Assembly: GCA_011620645.1 (NCBI GenBank)
Contig: WOYS01000077.1
Coordinates: forward strand, 1 to 47,321
Reading direction: 5' to 3'
DNA length: 47,321 nt
From: Mycobacterium sp.
Lineage (GTDB): Bacteria > Actinomycetota > Actinomycetes > Mycobacteriales > Mycobacteriaceae
Under the pieces are notes generated by a model, which had not been told where the DNA came from, made no database searches, and was given only the letters and a program-made list of their open reading frames with translations. The position numbers and the translations under genes are program-made. Of the stretch, positions 25,419-32,818 are shown piece by piece (the stretch's first letter is position 1; every line of letters begins with the position of its first letter).

Positions 25419-25447
25419 TTAACGGTACCCATGGTACTGGGTAGTTT
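25419..25447 (+). promoter_or_regulatory. MoxR-operon promoter with TACC-N3-GGTA palindrome
   Basis: TTAACG (25419-25424), 17 bp and TAGTTT (25442-25447) form a likely promoter. TACCCATGGTA (25426-25436) lies inside the spacer. It overlaps GGTACTGGGTAGTT (25433-25446), identical to the block at 3952-3965 between the AurF-like gene and cobF. Probable operator; the regulator is unknown. Confidence 0.55.
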
Positions 25448-25516
25448 TCTCAGAGCGAAGCCTCCATTGGTCAGGTAGGCAAGCCCACAGCCGACAGCAG
25501 TCGTAGCGTGGACACC

Positions 25517-26908
25517 GTGACCTCACCCATTGATCTGCCCCGCACCCTCGGCGAGCTGCGCGCCTCCGGCCATCAGGAGCGCGGGATCAAGCAGGAGATC
25601 CGGGAGAATCTACTGGCCGCGCTGTCACGCGGCGCGGATGGCACCGAGATCTGGACCGGACTCTTCGGCTTCGAGGACACGGTGCTGCCCCAGGTGGAAC
25701 GCGCACTGATCGCCGGCCACGACTTCGTGCTGCTCGGTGAGCGCGGCCAGGGAAAGACGCGCCTGCTGCGCTCATTGATCGGCCTGCTCGACGAGTGGAC
25801 GCCGGTGATCGAGGGATCAGAGCTGCGCGAGCACCCGTACAGCCCGATCACGCCCGAGTCGATCCGCCGGTCGATCACCCTGGCTGACGGCCTGCCCATC
25901 GGGTGGCTGCACCGCAGGGACCGCTATACCGAGAAGCTCGCCACGCCGGACACCAGCGTGGCCGACCTCGTCGGCGACATCGACCCCATCAAGGTCGCCG
26001 AGGGCCGCAGCCTCGGCGACCCGGAAACCATCGCCTACGGCCTCATCCCGCGCTCGCACCGCGGGATCGTCGCCGTCAACGAGCTCCCCGACCTCGCCGA
26101 GCGCATCCAGGTCGCGATGCTCAACGTGATGGAGGAACGCGATATCCAGGTACGTGGCTACACCCTGCGACTGCCGCTGGATGTGCTCGTGGTGGCCAGC
26201 GCCAATCCCGAGGACTACACCAACCGCGGCCGGATCATCACCCCGCTCAAGGACCGGTTCGGCGCCGAGATCCGCACCCACTACCCGCTGGAACTCGACG
26301 CCGAGGTCGGCGTCATCGCGCAGGAAGCGCACCTGTCTGCCGAGGTTCCGGAGTATCTGCTCGCGGTCATCGCGCGGTTCGCCCGCGCCCTGCGTGAATC
26401 CACCGCGGTGGATCAGCGTTCGGGCGTCTCGGCCCGGTTCGCCATCGCCGCCGCCGAGACCGTGGCGGCCGCGGCCCGGCACCGCGGCGCGATCCTCGGC
26501 GAGCAGGATCCGGTCGCCAGGGTCGTCGACCTCGCGACGGTGATCGACGTGCTGCGCGGCAAGCTGGAGTTCGAATCCGGCGAGGAGGGCCGCGAACAGG
26601 CCGTCATGGAGCACCTGCTGCGCCGCGCCACCGCCGAGACCGCATCCCGTGCCCTCGGCGGTATCGACGTCGGCCCGCTGGTGACCGCCGTGGAGGCGGG
26701 CTCGCCGGTGACGACGGGGGAGCGGGTGTCGGCCAAGGATGTGCTGGCCGCGCTGCCGGACCTGCCGGTGCTCGACGAGATCGCCGAGCGGTTGGGCGCG
26801 GAGTCCGACGGTCAGCGCGCCGCCGCGATCGAGCTGGCGTTGGAGGGCCTGTATCTGGCCAAGCGTATCGACAAGCAAACTGATGAGGGCGAAACGGTCT
26901 ATGGCTAA
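25517..26908 (+). CDS. MoxR-type AAA+ ATPase / Mg-chelatase-like (Rv0958-like)
   Basis: A 463-residue AAA+ protein. It starts TSPIDLPRTLGELRASGHQ. Walker A is GERGQGKT near residue 75. IAYGLIPRSHRGIVAVNELPDLAERIQVAMLNVMEERDIQVRGY shows the Walker B region with an NE in place of DE. VVASANPEDYTNRGRIITPLKDRFG is the sensor 1/arginine-finger region. SAVDQRSGVSARFAIAAAE-type sensor 2 follows. Databases often call it a magnesium chelatase, but no chlorophyll pathway exists here; a MoxR chaperone role on the adjacent VWA protein is more likely. The GTG at 25517 matches the Rv0958 start; a GTG at 25508 is an alternative. It overlaps the VWA gene by 8 bp. Confidence 0.88.
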   Translation: MTSPIDLPRTLGELRASGHQERGIKQEIRENLLAALSRGADGTEIWTGLFGFEDTVLPQVERALIAGHDFVLLGERGQGKTRLLRSLIGLLDEWTPVIEGSELREHPYSPITPESIRRSITLADGLPIGWLHRRDRYTEKLATPDTSVADLVGDIDPIKVAEGRSLGDPETIAYGLIPRSHRGIVAVNELPDLAERIQVAMLNVMEERDIQVRGYTLRLPLDVLVVASANPEDYTNRGRIITPLKDRFGAEIRTHYPLELDAEVGVIAQEAHLSAEVPEYLLAVIARFARALRESTAVDQRSGVSARFAIAAAETVAAAARHRGAILGEQDPVARVVDLATVIDVLRGKLEFESGEEGREQAVMEHLLRRATAETASRALGGIDVGPLVTAVEAGSPVTTGERVSAKDVLAALPDLPVLDEIAERLGAESDGQRAAAIELALEGLYLAKRIDKQTDEGETVYG

Positions 26909-28865
26909 AAACCATTCGCGGTACTCGCGGTACACCGGCGGCCCGGATCCGCTGGCGCCCCCGGTCGACCTGCGGGAGGCGCTCGAGCAGATCGGCGAGG
27001 ACGTCATGTCCGGTGCGTCCCCGCGCCGGGCGCTGCAGGAGCTGATGCGCCGCGGCACCGAGAACATGCCGGGTGCGGACAGGCTGGCCGCCGAGGTCAA
27101 CCGGCGGCGCCGGGAACTGCTGCAGCGCCACAATCTCGACGGCACCCTCGCCGAGGTCAAGAAGCTGCTCGACGAAGCGGTGCTGACCGAGCGCAAGGAA
27201 CTGGCTCGCGCATTGGACGACGACGCCCGCTTCGGTGAGATGCAGATCGAGGCGCTGTCGCCGTCCCCGGCGAAAGCCGTGCAGGAACTGGTCGAATACG
27301 ACTGGCGCTCACCGGAAGCGCGCCAGAAGTACGAGCAGATCAAAGACCTGATGGGTCGCGAGATGCTCGACCAACGCTTCGCAGGCATGAAGGAAGCGCT
27401 GCAGAACGCCACCGATGAGGATCGGCAGGCGATCAACAAGATGCTCGACGACCTCAACGACCTGCTGGAGAAGCACGCCAAAGGCGAAGACACCCAGGAG
27501 GATTTCGAGAAGTTCATGGCCGAGCACGGCCAGCACTTCCCGGAGAGTCCGCGCAGCGTCGAAGAACTGATGGACTCGCTGGCCAAGCGCTCCGCCGCCG
27601 CCCAGCGATTTCGCAACAGCCTGTCGGAGTCCCAACGTGCGGAGTTGGATGCGTTGGCACAGCAGGCTTTCGGCTCCCCGTCGCTGATGAACGCGTTGAA
27701 CCGGCTGGACTCCAACCTGCAGGCCGCCCGGCCCGGTGAGGACTGGACGGGCTCGGAGGATTTCAACGGCGACGATCCGATGGGCATGGGCCAGGGCGCC
27801 CAGGCGCTGGCCGATATCAGCGAGCTGGAGCAGCTGGCCGAGCAGCTGTCGCAGAGCTACGCCGGGGCGAGGATGGAGGATGTCGACCTGGACATGTTGG
27901 CCCGCCAGCTCGGCGATGAGGCCGCGGTCAACGCACGCACCCTCGCCGAACTGGAGCGCGCGCTGACCGATCAGGGATTCCTGGATCGCGGTTCCGACGG
28001 CCGGTTCCGGCTGTCACCCAAGGCGATGCGCCAGCTCGGGCAGACCGCGCTACGTGATGTGGCGCAACAGCTGTCCGGCAGGCACGGTGAGCGTGAGACC
28101 CGCCGCGCCGGTGCGGCGGGCGAGCTGACCGGCGCCACCCGGCCATGGGCGTTCGGGGACACCGAGCCGTGGAATGTCACCCGCACGATCACCAACGCCG
28201 TGCTGCGCCGGGCCGGCGGCGGACGTACCGACGGGCCGGTGCGGTTCAGCGTCGAGGATGTCGAGATCTCCGAGACCGAGACCCGCACCCAGTCGGCCGT
28301 CGCGCTGTTGGTGGACACCAGCTTTTCCATGGTGATGGAGAACCGTTGGCTGCCGATGAAGCGGACCGCGTTGGCGCTCAACCATCTGGTGAGCACCCGG
28401 TTCCGTTCCGACGACCTGGAGATCGTCGCCTTCGGCAGGCACGCCCGGACCGTCAACGCCGCCGAGCTGACCGCCATGGAGGGCATGCGGGACCAGGGCA
28501 CCAACCTGCACCACGCGCTGGCGCTCGCGGCTCGGCACCTGCGCCGCCATCCCAATGCCCAACCGGTCGTCATGATCGTCACCGACGGCGAGCCGACCGC
28601 GCACCTCGAGGACTTCGGGGACGGCGCCGAGGCCTTCTTCTACTACCCGCCGCATCCGCGCACCATCGCCCTGACGGTGAAGGGGTTCGACGAATTGGCC
28701 GCGCTCGGTGCACAGGTGACGATCTTCCGGCTGGGCAGCGATCCCGGCCTGGCGCGCTTCATCGATCAGGTGGCGCGCCGGGTGGGTGGCCGGGTGGTGG
28801 TGCCCGACTTGGACGGCTTGGGCGCTGCGGTCGTCGGCGATTATCTGCGGGCCCGCAAGCGCTGA
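26901..28865 (+). CDS. VWA-domain protein paired with MoxR ATPase (Rv0959-like)
   Basis: A 654-residue cytoplasmic protein without signal peptide. Residues 1-430 are mostly charged helices with probable coiled-coil parts, for example RRALQELMRRGTENM, LDDLNDLLEKHAKGED and LADISELEQLAEQLSQ. The C-terminal VWA domain (about 460-650) has an intact MIDAS: DTSFSM (DxSxS), the Thr in MRDQGTNLHHAL and VTDGEPTA (D). It starts inside the end of the MoxR gene (ATG at 26901 versus stop at 26906-26908), so translation is coupled. MoxR-VWA pairs usually act together in assembly, metal insertion or stress responses; the client is unknown. A strong operator-like element precedes the operon. Confidence 0.87.
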   Translation: MAKNHSRYSRYTGGPDPLAPPVDLREALEQIGEDVMSGASPRRALQELMRRGTENMPGADRLAAEVNRRRRELLQRHNLDGTLAEVKKLLDEAVLTERKELARALDDDARFGEMQIEALSPSPAKAVQELVEYDWRSPEARQKYEQIKDLMGREMLDQRFAGMKEALQNATDEDRQAINKMLDDLNDLLEKHAKGEDTQEDFEKFMAEHGQHFPESPRSVEELMDSLAKRSAAAQRFRNSLSESQRAELDALAQQAFGSPSLMNALNRLDSNLQAARPGEDWTGSEDFNGDDPMGMGQGAQALADISELEQLAEQLSQSYAGARMEDVDLDMLARQLGDEAAVNARTLAELERALTDQGFLDRGSDGRFRLSPKAMRQLGQTALRDVAQQLSGRHGERETRRAGAAGELTGATRPWAFGDTEPWNVTRTITNAVLRRAGGGRTDGPVRFSVEDVEISETETRTQSAVALLVDTSFSMVMENRWLPMKRTALALNHLVSTRFRSDDLEIVAFGRHARTVNAAELTAMEGMRDQGTNLHHALALAARHLRRHPNAQPVVMIVTDGEPTAHLEDFGDGAEAFFYYPPHPRTIALTVKGFDELAALGAQVTIFRLGSDPGLARFIDQVARRVGGRVVVPDLDGLGAAVVGDYLRARKR

Positions 28866-28912
28866 CCACAGGCTTGCGCGTGCAGTTCTAGCAAATAATC
28901 AGCTCGGCCTGG

Positions 28913-29491
28913 CTAGTGGGGCTTGCGTTTCTTGCGCTTGATGCCCACGCTGCCCCACAGTGAGAAGCCGTGGATCGTCACGTGCGGCGCACCGGGCGTG
29001 CCCTGCTCCCCGATATGGTCGAAGGACCCCATCACGCCGTGGCCATGGATGTCGACGTTAACCTCCGGCGGCAGCAGGATGGTCTGACCACCGAAGATCG
29101 AGATCGAATGAATGTCCACGTCGGGTGAGGTGAAATCGGCGTACCGCAGGTCGATGACACCACCGCCGAACAGCGCGAACGCCGTCAACCGCTTCGGGAC
29201 GTTCCATCGGCCACGCCGCTCGAACCCGCTGAGAATGGCCAGCAGCAGTGTCGAGGGTGCGGGCTTGCGGGTACCTCCGCAATTGGCAGCGGCGGCGAAC
29301 TCCGGCAGGTCGGCAGACAGTCGGGCCAAGTCGCCGTGGGTGGTGGCGGCGTAGGCCTTCGCCAATCGCTGCTCGTACTCTTCCATCGAAAGCCTGCCCT
29401 GCGAGGCGGCGTCGGTCAGCAACTGTGCAACCTGGATGCGCTCGGCGTCACCGGCGCGTGTCGAGCCGTCCTGCCAGGCTGAAGTGCTCAT
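28913..29491 (-). CDS. DUF1707 / cell-wall-active-antibiotic-response-like protein (Rv0966c-like)
   Basis: A 192-residue protein. The N-terminal DUF1707 motif is complete: RAGDAERIQVAQLLTDAASQGRLSMEEYEQRLAKAYAATTHGDLARLSADLP. The C-terminal half is a beta-helix-like domain related to YvqF/LiaF (FALFGGGVIDLRYADF, HSISIFGGQTILLPPEVNVDIHGHGVMGSF, TIHGFSLWGSVGI), ending in a basic KRKKRKPH. No transmembrane helix is seen. The family is linked to envelope-stress sensing, but the function is unproven. The ATG at 29491 was chosen because the DUF1707 motif follows closely; upstream in-frame residues are unlike the family. A CTCATCA-G-TGATGAG palindrome (29488-29502) covers the start codon. Confidence 0.85.
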   Translation of the reverse strand: MSTSAWQDGSTRAGDAERIQVAQLLTDAASQGRLSMEEYEQRLAKAYAATTHGDLARLSADLPEFAAAANCGGTRKPAPSTLLLAILSGFERRGRWNVPKRLTAFALFGGGVIDLRYADFTSPDVDIHSISIFGGQTILLPPEVNVDIHGHGVMGSFDHIGEQGTPGAPHVTIHGFSLWGSVGIKRKKRKPH

Positions 29492-29502
29492 CAGTGATGA
29501 GC
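29488..29502. promoter_or_regulatory. Palindrome over the DUF1707 start codon
   Basis: CTCATCA-G-TGATGAG is a 7-bp inverted repeat around one base. On the minus strand it follows a possible promoter TTGCAT-16 bp-TAGGCT, so it would lie at or just after the transcription start. It could be an operator or a hairpin covering the start codon. Weak evidence. Confidence 0.3.
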
Positions 29503-29563
29503 CTACGACCCATGCTGGTATATGCAAGCTCGTAGTTGAGACTGGCAAACACAGGCGGTTTTC

Positions 29564-30331
29564 TCACGCCCAGTCGGGGCTGCGTTTCTGCAGGAAGGCC
29601 AGCATGCCCTCGCGCGCCTCGGCGGAGGTGAACAACTCGGCAGACTGAGTGGTCAACGCGTCGGCGTGGGCGTCGAAGCCGGCGAGGATCGCAGCCGTCG
29701 TGAGCGCCTTGGACACCGACAGGCCCTGCGGGGATGCCTTGGCGATGTCGGCGGTGAAGGCGGCCACCGTGGCCTCGACATCGTCGGCGGCGACGGTGAT
29801 CAGCCCGATCGCGGCGGCTTCCTGGGGGCCGAACTTCTCGCCGGTGAGGAAGTAGCGGCCCGCGGCGCGCGAGGTCAGCTTCGGGAGCAGGGTCAGCGAG
29901 ATGATCGACGGGGCCACGCCGATGCGTGCCTCGGTGAGGGCGAAGGTGCTTTGTGGTCCGGCCACCGCGATATCGCACGCCCCGATCAACCCCATTCCGC
30001 CGGCCCGGACGTGACCGTCGACGGCGGCGATCACCGCGACCGGTGATTCCAGGATCGTCCGCAGCAGCCGGGTCATCTCATGGGCGCGATGCACCGCGAT
30101 GTCGGCAGGGCCGGAGGCCTTCCCCCCTGTTGAAGCCTCGCTCAGGTCGGCGCCGGCGCAGAACGTCCGGCCCGTGTGCCCGAGCACCACCGCGCGCACT
30201 CCGGCGGCGACCGCATCCTCGAAGCCCCGGTGCAACTGCTCGACAAGAGTGGTCGACAGGGCGTTGTGGTTGTGCGGGGAGTCCAGCGTGAGCCTGGCGA
30301 GCCGGCCCTCGAGGGCGTAGCGGACGAGCAT
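29564..30331 (-). CDS. echA7: Enoyl-CoA hydratase/isomerase family protein (EchA7-like)
   Basis: A 255-residue crotonase-fold protein. The oxyanion-hole segments are GRTFCAGADLSE and GHVRAGGMGLIGACDIAVAG, followed by FALTEARIGVAPSIISL. The second catalytic Glu of typical hydratases is present (LTEARIG), but the first (GGGCE in rat enoyl-CoA hydratase) is replaced, the stretch reading GGMGL. Relatives of this kind include hydratases for branched glutaconyl-CoA type intermediates. It is the last gene of the operon atuA-fadE13-(carboxylase scar)-fadE12-echA7, 14 bp after fadE12. It probably hydrates a branched unsaturated acyl-CoA made by the FadE proteins. Confidence 0.85.
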   Translation of the reverse strand: MLVRYALEGRLARLTLDSPHNHNALSTTLVEQLHRGFEDAVAAGVRAVVLGHTGRTFCAGADLSEASTGGKASGPADIAVHRAHEMTRLLRTILESPVAVIAAVDGHVRAGGMGLIGACDIAVAGPQSTFALTEARIGVAPSIISLTLLPKLTSRAAGRYFLTGEKFGPQEAAAIGLITVAADDVEATVAAFTADIAKASPQGLSVSKALTTAAILAGFDAHADALTTQSAELFTSAEAREGMLAFLQKRSPDWA

Positions 30332-30345
30332 CAGTAGGGCCCCTG

Positions 30346-31506
30346 TCAGTAAGAACGCGGCAGACCGAGTGAGGTCTGCGCGACGAAGTTCAGGATCATC
30401 TCCCGGCTCACCGGCGCAATGCGAGCCAGTCGTGAGCCCGTCACCGCCGCGGCGATGCCGTACTCGGAGGTCAGGCCGTTGCCACCCAGCGATTGCACGG
30501 CCTGGTCGACGGCCCGCACCGACGCCTCGCCTGCGGCGTATTTGGCCATGTTCGCCGATTCCGCAGCGCCGAAGTCGTCCCCGTTGTCATAGAGGGCCGC
30601 GGCCTTCTGCATCATCAGCCGGGCCAGTTCGATCTCGATGTGGTTCTGCGCCAACGGATGTGACAGGCCCTGATGCGACCCGATCGGTACCTTCCAGACC
30701 TGGCGGGTCTTGACGTATTTGACGGCCTTGTCGATGGCGAACCGGCCCATGCCGACAGCGCTGGCGGCGCCCATGATGCGCTCGGGGTTCAGCCCGGCGA
30801 ACAACTGCGCGATCGCGGCGTCCTCAGAGCCGACCAGTGCGTCCGACGGCACCCGGACATCGTCGAGGAAGACCTGGAACTGGTTCTCCGGGCTGATGAT
30901 CTCCATGTCGATCTTCGTCCAGCTCAGGCCCGGGGTATCGGTGGGCACCACGAACAGCGCGGGCTTGAGGTTGCCGGTCTTGTGATCCTCGGTGCGGCCC
31001 ACCACCAGGACGGCCTGCGCCTGGTCGATCCCGGAGATGAAGGTCTTCTGCCCCTTGATGATCCAGTCGCTACCGTCGCGTCGGGCGGTGGTGGTGATCC
31101 GGTGGGAGTTGGAGCCGGCATCCGGTTCGGTGATGGCGAACGCCATGGTGATCGATCCGTCGGCGATGCCCGGGATCCAGCGCTTCTTCTGCTCCTCGGT
31201 GCCGAACTTGCTGATGATCGTTCCGTTGATGGCCGGCGAGACGACCATCATCAGCAGCGGGCAGCCGCCGGCCGACATCGCCTCCATCACGATCGACAGC
31301 TCGTACATTCCGGCGCCACCGCCACCGTATTCCACGGGGAGATTGACGCCGATGAATCCGAGTTTTCCCGCTTCCGACCATAATTCGTCGGTGTGGGCGC
31401 CGGCGCGCGCCTTCTCCAGGTAGTAGTCCTGGCCATAGTTGGCGGCCATCGCCGAGACGGACTTGCGCAGCGCCTGCTGCTCTTCGGTTTCGATGAAGCC
31501 GGTCAT
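30346..31506 (-). CDS. fadE12: Acyl-CoA dehydrogenase (FadE12-like)
   Basis: A 386-residue FAD-dependent acyl-CoA dehydrogenase. It has ITMAFAITEPDAGSNSHRITTTARR (FAD/substrate signature), WIIKGQKTFISGIDQAQ, RIMGAASAVGMGRFAIDKAV and VQSLGGNGLTSEYGIAA. The loop that carries the catalytic Glu in many family members (YEGT) reads RIAPVSREMI here, so the base must lie elsewhere or activity differs. The start codon overlaps the stop of the short biotinyl-domain frame (TCATGA). The order and C-terminus (LGLPRSY) match Rv0972c. Possible substrate: citronellyl- or other branched acyl-CoA. Confidence 0.88.
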   Translation of the reverse strand: MTGFIETEEQQALRKSVSAMAANYGQDYYLEKARAGAHTDELWSEAGKLGFIGVNLPVEYGGGGAGMYELSIVMEAMSAGGCPLLMMVVSPAINGTIISKFGTEEQKKRWIPGIADGSITMAFAITEPDAGSNSHRITTTARRDGSDWIIKGQKTFISGIDQAQAVLVVGRTEDHKTGNLKPALFVVPTDTPGLSWTKIDMEIISPENQFQVFLDDVRVPSDALVGSEDAAIAQLFAGLNPERIMGAASAVGMGRFAIDKAVKYVKTRQVWKVPIGSHQGLSHPLAQNHIEIELARLMMQKAAALYDNGDDFGAAESANMAKYAAGEASVRAVDQAVQSLGGNGLTSEYGIAAAVTGSRLARIAPVSREMILNFVAQTSLGLPRSY

Positions 31507-31673
31507 GACTGATCTCCTTCGGGACGTGCCACGTTCTCTCGACGAGCCATTATCGTGCCGACCTCGACCTGCTGGCCGGCCCGCAGGTTGAATTCTGTCA
31601 GCACACCTTCACTCGGGGCGGTGATGGTGTGCTCCAGTTTCATCGGATCCAGAGTCGATGTCAGCCGGGTCAT
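31503..31673 (-). pseudogene. In-frame accD2::accA2 deletion scar (half biotinyl domain)
   Basis: A 56-codon frame lies where M. tuberculosis has accD2 and accA2 (about 1,200 codons). Residues 1-10, MTRLTSTLDP, look like the beginning of an AccD2 carboxyltransferase (STLDP). Residues 11-45, from MKLEHTITAPSEGVLTE to QQVEVGTIMARRE, are the C-terminal half of a biotinyl domain as found at the end of AccA2. The biotin-acceptor Lys (MKL) is residue 12. The first half of the barrel is missing, so biotinylation is unlikely. The ATG overlaps the fadE13 stop, and the TGA overlaps the fadE12 start, so reading and coupling through the operon are preserved. One precise deletion joining the two genes in frame explains all of this. 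Whether a peptide is made is unknown. Confidence 0.75.
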
Positions 31674-32818
31674 TGCATGCCCATCGTCTTGGCCGCCAGC
31701 GCGGTGAGGATCTCGGTGGTGCCGCCGCCGATGCCCAGGATGCGCATATCGCGGTACTGGCGCTCCACCTCGGATTCGGCCATGTAACCCATCCCGCCGA
31801 ACAGTTGGACGGCCTGATTGGCGACCCATTCCCCGGCCTCGACCGCGGTGTTCTTGGCGAAACAGACCTCGGTGATCAGGTTCGTCTCACCGGACATCTC
31901 GCGTTCCACCAGGCGGTGCGTGTAGACGCGTGCCACGTCGATGCGACGTGCCATGTCCGCCAACGTGTTCTGCACGGCCTGCCGGGAGATCAGCGGCCTG
32001 CCGAAGGTCTCCCGATCCCGGCACCACTGCACGGTCAGATCCAGACACCGCTGGGCGCTGGCGTAGGCCTGGGCGGCCAGCCCCACCCGTTCGGAGACGA
32101 AGGCGCCTGCGATCTGCACGAATCCGCTGTTCTCGGCTCCCACCAGGTTTGCGGCGGGCACGCGCACATCCGTGTACGACAGCTCGGCGGTGTCGCTTGA
32201 GCGCCAACCCATCTTCTCCAGCTTGCGGCTGACCTCGAACCCCGGGCTGTTCTTGTCGACCACGAGCAACGACACCCCGGCCGCTCCCGGCCCGCCGGTG
32301 CGGACCGCGGTCACCACGTAATCGGCGCGGACGCCGGAGGTGATGTAGGTCTTGGCGCCGTTGACGATGAAATCGTCCCCGTCGCGAACCGCTTTGGTCC
32401 TCAGGTGGCCGACATCGGATCCGCCCCCGGGTTCGGTGATCGCCAGCGAGCCGATGAGATCGCCACGCAACGTCGGACGTACGTAGGTCTCGATGAGGCG
32501 CTGGTCGCCCGATGCGATCATGTGCGGCAACGAGATGCCGCAGGTGAACAGTGAGGCGAAGGTGCCGCCGGGCACCCCGGCGTGGTGCAGTTCCTCGCAG
32601 ATGATCACCGCGTCGGCGCCGTCACCGCCTCCGCCGCCGACCGATTCTGGGTAGGACGCGCCGAGCAACCCGGCGGCACCGGCCTTGACGTGCAGTTCGC
32701 GCGGTAGCTCGCCGATGCGCTCCCAGTCCTGCGCGTAGGGCAGGATCTCGCGTTCGGCGAACGCGCGCACCGTCTTTCGCAGACCTTCACGTTCGGGGGT
32801 GTGCCAGATGTCGGTCAC
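31670..32818 (-). CDS. fadE13: Acyl-CoA dehydrogenase (FadE13-like)
   Basis: A 382-residue acyl-CoA dehydrogenase. It starts (V/M)TDIWHTPEREGLRKTVRAFAERE. It contains GSLAITEPGGGSDVGHLRTKA, FIVNGAKTYITSG, RVGLAAQAYASAQRCLDLT, and the C-terminal AVQLFGGMGYMAESEVERQYRDMRILGIGGGTTEIL, typical of the isovaleryl/citronellyl-type FadE group. The GTG at 32818 overlaps the atuA stop (GTGA), and its stop overlaps the start of the scar frame. It probably introduces the double bond into a branched acyl-CoA. The missing downstream carboxylase raises the question of where its product goes. Confidence 0.9.
   Translation of the reverse strand: MTDIWHTPEREGLRKTVRAFAEREILPYAQDWERIGELPRELHVKAGAAGLLGASYPESVGGGGGDGADAVIICEELHHAGVPGGTFASLFTCGISLPHMIASGDQRLIETYVRPTLRGDLIGSLAITEPGGGSDVGHLRTKAVRDGDDFIVNGAKTYITSGVRADYVVTAVRTGGPGAAGVSLLVVDKNSPGFEVSRKLEKMGWRSSDTAELSYTDVRVPAANLVGAENSGFVQIAGAFVSERVGLAAQAYASAQRCLDLTVQWCRDRETFGRPLISRQAVQNTLADMARRIDVARVYTHRLVEREMSGETNLITEVCFAKNTAVEAGEWVANQAVQLFGGMGYMAESEVERQYRDMRILGIGGGTTEILTALAAKTMGMQ

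Noticed and set aside
25817-27787. A 656-codon minus-strand frame opposite the MoxR and VWA genes
   Set aside because: Ser/Arg-rich then Gly/Asp-rich composition fits an antisense translation of charged helical proteins.
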